Assembly: GCA_035236585.1 (NCBI GenBank)
Contig: CP141132.1
Span: forward strand, 22,109,945-22,173,944
Direction: 5' to 3'
From: Warburgia ugandensis
Taxonomy: Eukaryota; Streptophyta; Magnoliopsida; Canellales; Canellaceae
DNA: 64,000 bases
In this document: positions 11,180 through 24,078 of the stretch, piece by piece
Position numbering within the stretch: position 1 is the stretch's first letter
Layout: each line of letters starts with the position of its first letter
Program-made: the position numbers and the translations under genes
The notes under the pieces: generated by a model
Seen by the model: only the letters and a program-made list of their open reading frames with translations
Databases searched by the model: none
What the model was told of the DNA's origin: nothing

Positions 11180-14100
11180 AAAATTAGTTGAATTAGTTAG
11201 GTTTAGGAGAAGCTAGGTTAGTTTTAAGACATGTCTAGTTTGGTCTAGGAGAAGCTAGGTTAGCCCTTTGAGCCTATTATTAAGCCTTTATTTCTTAACC
11301 CTAATCACCTTAACCTAAAATAAACCAGTAAAATAAATATCCATTACTCATTTTCAAAATGAGTATAGTTAGTGAAATTTTTTTTTTTAAAAAGGACAAA
11401 AATTCAAAGAAGTGAGAACCATCAGAAGTCTTTCTTTCAAAGAAGTCAAAAGAAAAAGAAGAGTGAAGAAAAGTAAAAGGAGAAGAGTATTATAAAAAAT
11501 AAAAATAAAAAAAGTGAAAAGAAAGGGATATAAGAAATAGAAAAGTTGAAAAAAGAAAGACAGGAGTACAAAAGAAATTCACTTCAATCAAAGAAAAATT
11601 ATCCAACAATCAAAAAGAAGATCTCTACTCAATTTTGAACCTTTGAAATCCTTATACCCTTCTTATATGAACATGTCCTAAGCTTACATTTCATCCTATC
11701 TGAAGACCTACAAATCTTAGGTGGAACATAACCTTAAAGAGGATTTAAAAAGAAAGAATTAAGGTAAACTAACCCTACGATTCTTGGTGATAACATCCAC
11801 TCTTAAGGATCTCTTTCCTTTGTCTCTTTAGCACTTAAAAATTTATGTGAACCATTAGCCTTATTGGACTTGGTCACATAATAAGAGAAATATGTTTAAA
11901 CCCTTATTTGAGAGCTTCATTTCTAAGAGTATACCTATGAGGATTTGAGGTCAAGACATATTTCCAATAGAATTTAAGCATATCCAATTAGAAGTCATGA
12001 CTTATGTGGTTGTACACACACATGCACTCTGAGGGACACCTGAATGAAATGTCTTTAATATGTGGATAATTTATGGAATTGTCAGTCATCTCTATTAAGT
12101 TGAGAAAAATTAGTAGAGTGCTAATGAAAGAAGATTCTTTGAGATAAAATAGGGAACTCAACCTTAGAGAATTTTTTGTGTATATTCACTGAGAACCCAC
12201 ATGAGGAAAAACTCATCCACTATAGGTAACCTAGGGGATTAAAGGCTTGTTGCATGTGGTAAATGCAAATGTGAGTACCTAAAAAAAGTCACACTTTGTA
12301 CTTATCTTTGTAAAATAAATTTTCACATGTTTTGCTTAGGACTAGCAAAATGCTGGTTAAGGAGTGTGCTAAGTGTCTAATTTTGTATAAAAATCACCCA
12401 ATTAGTTACCCATGTGTTATAACTTAGAGTAAATTAGGGTTTTTAGATTGAAATTCGTAACACATATATTTTTGAACTAATAAAGAAAATTTTTGATATT
12501 TTGTAGGTCTAGAGGCTAATCTAAGGTAAGTATGAGATTAATCATATTTTTCTAAGATTTAATTAGAGTCTTTGTTACTTTTGTAGGAATAGAGATGATG
12601 ATTTGACAGCCAAGATTGATTAAGATGAATATTAAAGATCAAGATAAAAAATGGAGTCAAATCTTAAGTGTCATCAATCCAATAGGAGATCAAGGTCAAG
12701 GACAAAAAATGGATGCAATCAAAGGAGCTAAAGGTGGCCAAAGCAGGCCCATGGAGTAAGTAATGTATTTTCATCACCACCTTTGCTTGGGAGCCATTCA
12801 AGCCACCCTAGCCATTAAAGTATAAGCTACTCAAGCCTCAAAGCCAACCATTGAAGCCAGTTAATCCACCAAGGAATGAGAAATCAAAGTGACCACCAAG
12901 ATAAGGAGGAGTGCCACATTAAATCACACAATTGGAACATCAATTTAAGGGATTTTGTGAGATTAATGTAAAAAGTAAGATAAACATGCATTAAGGAACC
13001 CATAAAGAGAGAAAAATCCATATTCATAATCCTTCTAATCCACCCATCCTACTAGGTTCCACATTTTTAAGTGAACGAGGGAGAAGCCAGCCAACAAGAG
13101 GATGCCTTTCCACTTTCCTATTTGGTGATCAAGGGTTTCCTAAATAGGAAACCATAGATGTATGTCAATTCAAACAACATCAAAACCCTAGATCCTTCCA
13201 TGTATTTCATAAACCTTATTACTTACCTAATTCCTTTACTTTCCATCAACCAAACATCACAAAATTATAAGGGAAAGAGCTTTACTTTCCTTCTAGAAAA
13301 AGATGCCTATATCCTGTTCAAAATTAGAAACCAGCCAGCCTATGCTTCTTATATCTCTCTTATGTCATGTTTATGACATCATCTTGCAAATTCATCTTTC
13401 ACCTAACCTTTCTCATTCAATACCTTACCCTTATGGCCATTTTCCAAATGTTTTCACTCCTTCCTAAGTTAGGAAACCACTCATCTATATATATCCCCAT
13501 AGTCCATACAAATTTTCCAACTAGAGGTGGGTGACACACCTTGAAATCAAACTATCCTTTGGTGTTATTTTCTGCAGGACTTTGGACTTTCTGAGATGAT
13601 TTTCTACTAGCAGTTTTTTAGTTATTGTCCTAGTTATTTTCTCTCCAATTCAGATTAGTAGTTTACTAGCTTTGGTTTAGTTTTCATTGTTTAATTTCCA
13701 TTGTTTTGCTTTCTAGTTTTGCACCTTTCATTCCATTTAGATATCTCCATTCTTCTTTACCTCAATTCTACATGTTTTTCTTTGTTATTGAATAAAGATT
13801 CAATTTGGTTATTCTCTAGTAGTGACATCCAAGATAAGAGCTAGCATAAATCCTAGATTTACCAACTTGAAATCCATATTTTCTACCCTCTTTTTCCCTT
13901 AGTTTTGGGGAGTTTTCCTCAGTTAGTCCACTCACTTAGGCTTTATTTCTCTTGAATTCCTTTTTGAGTTTTCTTTACATATCATTATATATTAGAGTGT
14001 GAGCATTAAATTGGATTGTTGTTGTTGTTTATAAAGGATTTTAGGCTTTAGAAAAGTGTGCAATTTTCATATTTTGTGTAAAGTTTTACGCTCATTATTT

Positions 14101-14998
14101 TGATGTAAATTAGATATGATTCAATGAAGTTTTGTGGGAATTATTGTTATGAAATGTTTATTTCATCAATGTACTTCATATTTGAGTTGTTTCCCTATGT
14201 AAAAGTTATGGTTTCAATAGCTTTCTAAAGCAAGATTTATTGACTGTTCTTAAGTATGGAAATCTGGAAATTAATTTTTCTTTAATTTTGTGTTGTAATT
14301 CTAGCAATCAAAACATCTTATTTTCTTGAATCCTTAGGTACCCATTTACATTTTCATGTTTCTTATTAGATATTGTAGTTATTTTTCATAGTAACTTATT
14401 GTAGGTGCATTAAATTTCACCATCTTTAGGGCTCCAAAATCAAGCACAAAGTCCATAAACCATGCACTATGGCTCTAAATCCCATTCTTTTTAGACTTTT
14501 ACTTAGTTTAGTTGCTTAATTTAGTTTTAGAAGCATCTAATTGCATCTTATTTTAGGTTTGTAATGTTTCCTTTGTGAATTTTAGAAGGATCCATCTTTA
14601 TAAAGGTTTTAGGATTTAGAAAGTGTTAAATTAGAAAGTCTCTTTAATGACAGTTTCCATTTACATGTATGTTTCTAATTTGTTGTCAAAGTTAATTAGA
14701 TCTCATTTGTTACTTATTTTTGCATGTTATTTGAGTGTTAGAAATTTTCCATTTTCTTTACAAAGTTTCTTTTAGTTATATTTCTAATTTGATGCATGTT
14801 TCCAGTTCATGTTACATTAAATTCCTAATTTAATCACATCTCTATATCTTTGGCTGAAGTTAAACAATTTGAATAAAAGCCAATCCATTAAAAATCTGTG
14901 AGATTCCTCATGGGATCGGCCTCGCTTATGAGAAAATAGTACATTGATTCGTGCACTTGTGAGTTTTAATTAAAACAACAACAATAGTCGTATCAGCA
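11180..14998 (+). repeat. Long-LTR family copy 2
   Basis: This is the best-preserved copy of the long LTR. It aligns with copy 1 over its first half and contains a possible TATA-like run near 13490 ('tctatatatatcccc'). It finishes around 14980-14998 with 'ctcgcttatgagaaaata' and 'gcacttgtgagttttaatta', a layout typical of the 3' end of long gypsy LTRs. No coding potential is visible; the short frame at 13158-13376 has no recognisable similarity. Because two LTR copies lie head to tail with no internal region between them, unequal recombination or nested insertion is likely. Confidence 0.6.
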
Positions 14999-14999
14999 C

Positions 15000-15090
15000 T
15001 CAAACACTCCATTATGGAGTCGCTGCACTCATGAACTATCACGAAGAAATTGAACCACACCACACTCATGATTTCTCATAAGTTTCAAGT
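15000..15090 (+). repeat. LTR fragment matching the CACTA insertion flank
   Basis: About 75 bp here matches 26430-26502 in direct orientation, for example 'gcactcatgaactatca' followed by 'cacactcatgatttctca'. At 26502 the match stops exactly where a CACTA terminal repeat begins. Here the sequence continues as 'taagtttcaagttgg'. This fragment therefore looks like an unoccupied copy of the CACTA target site. Confidence 0.6.
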
Positions 15091-15179
15091 TGGTCTCATT
15101 ATTCTTCACTTTGGTCAACTATTAAGGAAATCATATGAAATATTATATCATACATCTCTAAAGTCTATGGTCATATTTT

Positions 15180-18100
15180 TAAGTCATATGAAACCCAAAT
15201 GATGATAAAGATCCTCCTTTGTTAACCAAAGCTTTTAGTGCCCTAAGTTATTTACCTCTAGTTTTAACCCCTTGAACCTTTATAGTAAGCTTTTTCTTTG
15301 TGAACCCATTGACCATTACACATATTGAAACCTTATAATGTATCTTTTATCTGGTAGTTTTGGAAATTTATAGAGTTGGTCAGAGAATTATCTTGAAGAA
15401 AAGTACTATCAATACAATTCAACAGATTAACACACAAAAAAGGGCTTAAAAGAAAAAAATTCAAAGAAAGGTTATATACCAAAAGTTTAAGTGAAAAAAA
15501 AAAATTAAGAAAAGGATGGCCAACGAAAAGAAAATGTTCATTCTTATGAGTAGAAAATTAATATTGTGAATACATTATAGAAGACCTTCATATTTTTTAA
15601 ACAACTTTTGTTTGCCCTTGTACCATTCTTTTGATAGCCTTGCCCTAAGCCTATGTTTCGTCCTAATAGAAGTTCTAACTTGATCTTAGGAATAGTATGA
15701 CTTGGATATGATCATGAATGAGTATAGAACCTAATAGAGTGCAACACTTTCTTTAATAGTTGATAACCTTTCCATGAGACCATATCATATTCTTTCTAAG
15801 TTATCATTCTTTGATATGAAATATGCGAGAATTTGAATTTGATGAACATTATTTTACTCACATATGGAAGAGAGTGTAGCCCACTTCGGAGTGACTTCTT
15901 TTTTAGTGTTAAGTACATATTGTGAGATTTGAAGTAAAAACATAGTACAATGGCAGGATTTTGAACTCATGATCATTTCTATTAGCATGCTAAAGTTAGG
16001 AATTTAATGAATGCTGACTACAACAAAATTCTCTTAGAAAAAGGGACTTACATAAGATTTTTTTAAATGTTTATAGGTATCATTTTTGGAAACCATTACG
16101 AGACTAGAACACATCTACCAGGGGTGACCTAGGCGTTTAAAGGTTTTATGTATATGCTAAATGTAGACAACAACACTTGTGAAAGTGGTTAGGATCTTTT
16201 CTACATTTCTATATATTTTTTTGTAATTTTACTCGAAGGCAAACAAAATCTAAGTCTAGCAGTATTATATATATATATATATATTACATATATACTATTG
16301 AGTGCTTAATTTTGTATCCAAAAGCCTTAAATTTAGTAATGGTTTACTTTATGAGATTGATCATTTTTATATGCATATGAGGAATTTGTACTAAACTAAT
16401 TAATCTCCATCTAACCATAATCCAGTATATTTTTAGGATTAGATCATCATTCAAATGCAATTATGTTTAAATTCATTAGTAAAATAATACTAATTAGGAT
16501 TTTTCTATGTTTTATAAATTATATGTTAAGATCCAAGTTGAGAGATCAAGCCGATCAACATTTTATCTCATCGATCAAGCTTGAATATAAACGGACAGGT
16601 CAATTTGATCTAATTTTGATAAACCAAATCAATTGAATAAGTAGATGCCCAAGTCTTTGAGGATCAATTCATCTATTCCACCACTAGCTCTTGCAAGCCT
16701 AGATCACTCACACTAAGGTGTGAAAGATGAAGATCATACATGGGTCCCACTCAATCCTTCATTCTTTCACATATCAATGGCCTACAAGGTTGGGAATATG
16801 TAAAATGAATGTATAGTATATGGATGATAAGGGCACATATGGAATATCATTTGATGATGTGGGATTACACTTTAGGGTTTCCTAAAATGAAGATCAAATC
16901 AAAACAAACAATTGGCATTAGATGGATGCATTAAGGGTGGAGATATTAAGGATGATAGCTCTATGTTGTTGTCATGTGTCATAAGGAGAGTTGTTAGTAA
17001 GAAGCAAGATAGTACCTTGACTTTTTGCAAACAAGAGGAAGCAACTAATGCTATAAATAGAAAGCACCAAGAACCATTCCACTTTCATCAGAAAAGATGG
17101 TTATTGGAGAAGAGAGTCAATGATAAGTGAATGGGGGGCTCAAGAAGATAGTAATTGCTGAAATTAGCTACTTCTCACTTTATATAAGGAGGAGAAAGGA
17201 AAGAAAAAAGGGGATAGGGAAGCATGTAGGGAGGAGCAAGGAGAGGAAGAAGAAGAAGAGGTGGAGCTGGAGTTGGAGAGAAGAGAAAAACTCCTTTCTC
17301 TTCTTAATCCACTAGTGTATTAAGCATTTTGCTTCACTATTTTTCTTATATTTGCCGTGTAACTTCTCCTTTGTATTACCTTGAAGTAAAGAAAGAAAGT
17401 TCAGATTGAAAGTTTCCCACCCTCTCATTTGTTTTGAAGTGCCAAGCTTAGCAAAGCACGGAAGCGTTAGTGCTTTGTTCCCTGTTTCTACTAACAATGT
17501 AACTTCCAAACGCTATGAATGACAATGAGCTATAGGTTAAATCTAACAAATGAGAAGTTAGAACCAAGTTCTATAGCATTCCCATGAAATATTTCCATTG
17601 GGAGAAAACAAGAAAGTGTTAGAAGAGGCTAGAACCAAGTTCTCTAGCATTCGCTTGAAAGATTTCCATGGTAGAAAACAAGAAAGCATGGCAAATTTTA
17701 GGTTTCTCTAACTCTGTTTCACTACTGCTACCCTACAGGTGCGCAGTTGTGGAGCTTCGAATTTCTCCATTGCCTATATTTATTTTGGTCTTGATCAATG
17801 ATCTAACCTATTGATATTGCTCTAATCTAACCAATAAAAAAGTGATGATTTTTTCTTGAGGGTTGGTGTAGAGTAACATATCCTCATACCTGTATTTTTC
17901 CTTTTACTATTACTATAGGAGAAAACGAAATGTTGGATTTTTCTAATTTTAGTTTATGTCTTAATGATCTAAACCATTGGAAATGTTCTCCTAAGATTTA
18001 GGAAGAAGTTCCTATTGGTTTCTAATAATTTCATTGAGTTTTGGGTGATATTTATCAAAGACAACAACAATAGGTATTGTTTATGGACTGTTATGGTATA

Positions 18101-19640
18101 TGATCAGCCAATCACATTATTTATCAATTATCTCCATCTCTACTCATTTACTTCATTATTGAAGTGAGATGAACTCCTTGGCATCCAATTAGGTTAGATA
18201 ACAAGTTTTGGAGAAAAATTAGACTTGAAAGTTGGAGAATCTAATGGTTGAAGTTACCAACTTCATCATGCAGTCACTGGTGTACACAAACAGTTAAATT
18301 GGCCATATTAATGATCAAATATATTCATATCTACATGTTTTATTAAAAATATAACCATACCATAGGATTCTTTGACATTCAATTATCTAGGTATTAAATT
18401 TTAGAGAAAAATTCAATCTCTAAGGTAGTGAAATCATTGGCTAGAGTACTGCTGTTCATCATGCTCAGTGGGTGTCTGCCGGAACAACTTGCAACTCCTA
18501 ATTGCTAGTGACACTCTCTCATAATTATATACTTTTATATCCCATTAAATTATTAGTTGATTTTAGATAGTAATATCTTGTTTTGAACATGGTTAAGTAA
18601 AGAACGATTTAGCATGTGACAATATTGACAATAATTATCGGTATTAAAAGTTTGTTTTTCTAACTGAAATGTTAGTGGCACTCTCTAAAGTTATAGTCAC
18701 ACACTACAAGTGCAAGTTTCTCTTTTAGTTCTTATTGGATTTGAGTGAAATTTGAGATGAGGGTTATTGAATACATTTGAAACATGATAAGCCAATGATA
18801 TATTGAAGAATAAATTCATAAATTAGAAATATTTAATGTTCTTTGTTTCCTTTATCTTTATTATTCTTCTCTTGTAATTTTTCTCTTTCTCAACCATTGT
18901 AGCAAGCAAGTAAGTGGGAAAAAGTAGTGGAAAGCGGAAATTTTAGCATAGTTTTAGGATAGTTCTTTTCTTTAGTTGGAGCTTAGTTTAATTTTTTTTA
19001 ATTTTCATTACTGTAATTTAGATTTAGTTAATTTATGTTAAATTAGAAATTATGTTAGGCTAGTTTTTTCTTCTTATTAGGATTAGAGTGAACCTAGAAT
19101 AATAATAGGGAACATAGCTCATTAATTCCTAGCTAGTGTCTTAAATTTCTTTAAAATTTTAGTTTAAATTTATCTCAATTTAAAAAAGAGAAAAAATGCC
19201 CCTACTACAATTATTTGATTCAATGCCATTACCTTTCATAGTTAGTTTTTACATGGAATACTTGAGATTCAGTAATCTATCTAGTTTCTAAAGATCAATG
19301 ATTTTTAAATTTAATTTTTAAAGAAACCACAATCCAAGAAAATGATTGTAGTTTCATTCTACTTCTTGAGTTATAAGGAGGAATAACTAGTGGTGGACCC
19401 TAATGCTAGTCTAGGTGATCTCTAATCCTAACATCCACTCATAGTTTATTTTCTTAATTCAGAGAAATCTAATTTATTTGACCATTCATCACCACATCTT
19501 GTAATATTTCTAGTGTAAATCTTTTAGGATCATTAGAGTAGAATAATTTTGTGCTTTAACTCATATTATATCCTCCCTATGGATTTGACCTTCCAACACT
19601 ACAATTGACTAACAATGCACTTGTAGGAAACTCTCAACAC
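15180..19640 (+). repeat. Long-LTR family copy 3, diverged
   Basis: The first kilobase aligns with the inverted fragment at 900-2010 and, less closely, with copies 1 and 2, for example at 'ggggtgacctaggcgttta' (16120). Further on it diverges. The segment ending near 19565-19630 ('ccctatggatttgacctt', 'gcacttgtaggaaactc') has the look of another LTR 3' end. AT dinucleotide runs occur at 16266-16285. Purine-rich sequence at 17180-17290 explains the short open frames there. No gene is supported. Confidence 0.45.
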
Positions 19641-20041
19641 ATACATCTATATATAATATGTTTTAGCCCAGGAAATTACTTTATTGTAACTAATTAGGGT
19701 TAATTCTACATTTTGCAAGTCTAGGGTAGAAATGAAAAAAAATTAACAAATTTACAACCTTAAGAGAAATTTTACCTTCCAAGATATATTATTGGCCCAC
19801 ATGCCAAAAATCATGCCAAAAATAAGTTCTAGAGATTCAAAATAACAATTGGGTGTCACTATTAAAGTTAGAGTAATCAAAACACCCCCATATACAACTC
19901 CTACTCAAATGAGGTTGAAAAGGTAGCAAATTTCCCATGCGTGCATGCATGCATGCATACATTTTACTACCTTAGAAAGCATATGGGAGAATTTTAATTC
20001 ACATACAACAAGATCATATACAATTAAAGCTTCTTAGAATT

Positions 20042-20078
<37 letters not shown>

Positions 20079-22075
20079 AGGATTAGACCTCACATGAAGA
20101 CTTTTTGCTTGCTCTCTCCTACTCAACCAAATGAAGAAGATCACCCAATAATTGGATGTCTTATACATGAAAAGATGCTGAAGTCCACATGAAATACATG
20201 AAGATATACAAGAATCAAGGTCATTCATTCTAGGGAAATCCAATCCAATGATGGAGAGAAAATGCAACTTAAAGAAGATCTATTCATCCTAATGGGATGC
20301 CATCCATTTAAGATAGGTTAAGCATGATCTAAGGGCCAAGAATGAGGTGAAGTTATGAATCCTAGACACCTTTCCTATGTTGAAAAGTCAACCCAAAACC
20401 CTAAGGAGTGAAAGATCTCCTCATCCAATGGTCCATGCATCTGAAGGATTTATAGAAACATTACAAACACCCTTGGAAAATCCCGTGCCCCCCACCCCAG
20501 GCCTTCCTTGCACTTCTTTATTTTGATACTCTCCTAGATTCCCTCCACATTATTTCCATTTCTTAGACTTTTATTCCCATCAATTTTTCTTTGAACCTAA
20601 TCATTTCCTTCCCATTAGTTATTTCTTTCTCTTTCCATCTTCCACTCACACATGAAAAAGATGCCTCCCACTTTCTAATTTAAACCACATCCCACCTAAG
20701 TCCTAGATTCTCTCCTAATCTTTTGCTCTTCCTTCCCTCCTAAGAAGTTCTCTTTTCTATCCACCAAATCTACTTTCCTAATCCATCTCACTCCCAAACA
20801 CCATTTCACTTAAATCCACTTTCCTAATATGGACTCCACTCCTACCTCCTTCTCTAAATTCCTTCTTCTTATCTTCCTTTCATTGATTCCATCTCAACCC
20901 TTCCTCCTTTCTCCCTTAAATCCTAGCCATCCAACCCTAGGGCTTCCTCTCCTAAAAATTTATAAATAAGAGGTGAAGGAGAAGGAAAACCTTTATGTCT
21001 TAGCTTTCCCTTGACCATTAAGCTAAATTTAGGAGAAGAGGTATGGAAGCTCTTCCATCTCCATTTTCCTTTCTTTATTTCTATTTCCCATATTCTTCTT
21101 CTCGCATTCTTCTTATTCCTTTGTATACCTTGCATTCTTCCATCATCAACCAAACTTGTATGTTCCATCCTTCCTCATGTAAAACATGCACTCCACCTTA
21201 ATTCAATGCATCTACTCCACCATAAATCATCCACTCTTAAACCTTTCCATGCATAAGACCTATCACCTTTCTGCCATAACCACGCACACATCATCTTCCA
21301 CAACACTCTCCTTCTACCATCTCTACATCACACACAACCCCTCTTCCTCTCATCCTTCTCTTCCACCTTCTATTCTCTTTTAATTTATTTTCAATTTAGG
21401 CATATGGGAATAAATGAAAAGGAAGAACACCTTCCTCCCTTCTATCAAAGGCAAGGTTAATTTTAATTTCTAAGGTATGGTTGAGAATTTCCTTGGGTTT
21501 GTAGCATGTTGTGTTAGTGAGAAGTGAAAAGCTTGGTTATGATTAGTTTAATTTGGGTTGAACATAAGTGTATAGCCTTGTTGATTGACACAATAAGAAG
21601 ACTATAAAGTGGAGTTCAAGCACAAAAAAGAAGAAAAGGACATGTAAAGGGCCTTGTTAAGTGACACAATGAAGACTCCTATAGTAGCCACTTTAGAGCA
21701 ATCTCTTTATATGCTTTGTTCATGCCTTTATTTTCCATCATAATCAAATTATTAATGAAAATTTATTTTCTTAGTAGCTTGCTTGATTAGTTTAATTTCT
21801 TTTCTTAGTTTATTTCCTTATTCACTTTCTTGATTATTTGATTAGAATACTTGTTTAGTTTATTTCGTTATCTTGAACTAATTTGCTTAGTTTAGCTATT
21901 TTAGTTTAGAATTCTTTCCCTTCTTTTAAATTGGATAGGTTATGGTAAAGAAACTTAGGTCTTATTTAACTCCTTTTATTAAAAGAGTACTCTTGGGATT
22001 GACCTCTTTTTGACAATTCTGTGCTCCAATAGAGCTGTGCATTTGCTGTAATTATATAAGCACATCACCTACATA
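19640..22075 (+). repeat. Another LTR-like 3' segment
   Basis: This non-coding block resembles the second half of the long-LTR copies: a 'ttctacattttgcaagtcta' motif near 19697, long pyrimidine-rich stretches (20480-21390), and a terminal 'cttgggattgacctctt' and 'gtgcatttgctgtaatta' end near 21990-22055. It stops abruptly where a minus-strand integrase fragment begins (22080), so it probably inserted into that integrase. It contains an AT microsatellite at 20045-20072 and a GCAT repeat near 19937-19957. Confidence 0.45.
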
Positions 22076-22081
22076 TCTTAA

Positions 22082-22800
22082 GCTTAACTTCCCTTTCATG
22101 CCAAATCTCATGACCCCCTTCATTGGTGAGACTTGTAAAAATACATGATCTCCAACTGCACACTCCAAATCCCTTCATCATAAATAAGGCATAACTCTTC
22201 TGTTGAGTATGCAGGAAAGGAATCTCATCTAGACCACCCTTACGTTCTTGGTAAATTAGTCTATCAACTCATACTTATTCATGTCTTTCCCCAACATCCT
22301 CTAATATGTAGGTGTTTGACATGGTCGACCATAAAGTGCTTCATAAGTTTCCATGTTGATACTTAAATGATAACTGTTATTGTAAGAAAATTTAATCAAA
22401 GAAAGATGTTCATCCTAGTTATGTCACCAATCCACTATGCAAGCCAATAACATATCCTCAAGTGTTTGGATAGTCCTCTCTAATTGTTCACCTGTCTATG
22501 GTGAAATGTCATATTGAGCCTCAAAGAAGTACCCAATCCTTCTTGTACACTACGCCTAAAGTAAGAAGTAAATATGTTATCTCTGTTTGATTTGATGTTT
22601 AGAGGTACTCCAAGAAAACTCACTATCTCCTCAATGTATAACTTGGCTAAACTCTCCAAAGATTGCTTCTGCCTAATAAGGAGAAAGTGCGCAAACTTGG
22701 TGAACTTATCCATAATTACCCATATTATATCATGCCCACTAGAAGACCTAAGTAGTCCCACAATGGAATTGATGGTAACATGGTCCCACTTGGACTAAGG
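22082..22800 (-). pseudogene. Gypsy integrase fragment
   Basis: On the minus strand the core is visible as HDIIWVIMDKFTKFAHFLLI, LAKLYIEEIVSFLGVPLNI and NRDNIFTSYFRRSVQEGLGT, which is the classical integrase catalytic core around its second Asp. FHHRQVNN replaces the usual FHPQTDGQ block. Downstream, 22200-22082 encodes a GVCSW...VSLTNEGGHEIWH-like C-terminal segment. The coding track stops at 22082, where an LTR-like sequence abuts, so the end of the integrase is missing. Confidence 0.75.
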
Positions 22801-22899
22801 AAGTTCCAAAGTTTGAAACAAACTAGCTAGTCTCTCATGTTTTATTGTCACCTTCTGACAAGTTAAATATTTAGCCACATATTCTCCTATATCCCTTTT

Positions 22900-24070
22900 C
22901 CATACCTTGCCACTGAAAGTTTCTTTTTAAATCCGGTACATCTTAATGCCTTCAAGGTGTTTGTTATATATCCATCTATGAGCTTTCTGCAACAATTCTT
23001 TTCTCAGTCCTACTACTTCAAGTACCACTAATCTACCCTAAAAATATATGCCTCCATCATCTCTAATGGTGAATCCCTCCTTTCCAATTATAGCCTGAGT
23101 CTCTACACACTCATTTTGGGACTTCCAAACCTATTTTGTAAAGACTAATCTTATGGACACATTGGCAATTACTCCCTTCACTTTTCTATTAAGTGCATCT
23201 GCCACAAAATTTGCATACAATAAATCTTATCTTTTTTGGTCAGATGTGTCATAGGTTGATTAATCATAGAAAACCCTTCAATAAATCTTCTATAGTAACC
23301 AACCAATCCAAGGATACTTCTAATTTATAGTGATGGCTTCCACCTTCTTAAGATCAACTATTATACCATCCTAAAAGTTAACATTTCCAATGAATTGCAC
23401 ATGCTCAAGCTAGAACTCATACTTAATAAATTTTGCATATAATTGGTGAGTCTGAAGTGTCTTCAAAATAATTCGTAGATGTTCCATGTGATCTTCCTTG
23501 CTCCCAGAGGAAATCAAAATATTGTTAATAAATACAATAATAATTTTGTCAAGATATTCTTTAAATACTCTATTTACTAAGTCTATAATAGTTGCAGGAG
23601 CATTCATCATCTCAAAATACATAACAAGGAACTCATAGTGTCCATAGTGTGCATTAAAAGTAGTCTTAGGTATATCCTCATCACAGATCCTCATTTGATG
23701 GTATTTAGACTTTAGATCAATCTTAGAGAAAAAAATTTGCAGATTGTAATTGCTTAAATAGGTCATCAGTACATGGTAAAGTATACTTATTCTTAGTAGT
23801 AACCCCATTCAATAACTGATAATCAATGGAAAGTCTCATGGATCCGTCCTTCTTCTTAACTAATAACACCGGAGCTCCTCAAGGTGAGACACTAGCTTGA
23901 ACGAATCCCTAATCTAGTAATCCATGTAACTGCTCCTTTAAATCCTTCAACTCTATTGGAGCCATATAGTGAGGTGCTTTAGACATGGGAGTTATTTGTG
24001 GTATCAACTCTATAATAAAATTCATCTCACCTTAGGCGACAACCTAGGTAGTTCTTCTAGAAATACTACC
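22900..24070 (-). pseudogene. Gypsy reverse transcriptase with mutated active site
   Basis: The clearest stretch is 23410-23808: [50 protein letters not shown], followed by the catalytic box as VFINNILISS. Functional elements have F-[IM]-D-D at this place; here both Asp are Asn (codons at 23521-23526 on the minus strand). Both changes are G-to-A on the coding strand. Other RT blocks continue on both sides with stops and frameshifts. The product would be catalytically dead. Confidence 0.8.
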
Positions 24071-24078
24071 TGAAACTC

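Noticed and set aside
20923..21383. Open frames in the pyrimidine-rich part of an LTR-like block
   Set aside because: Overlapping frames on both strands in biased sequence, with no recognisable domain.
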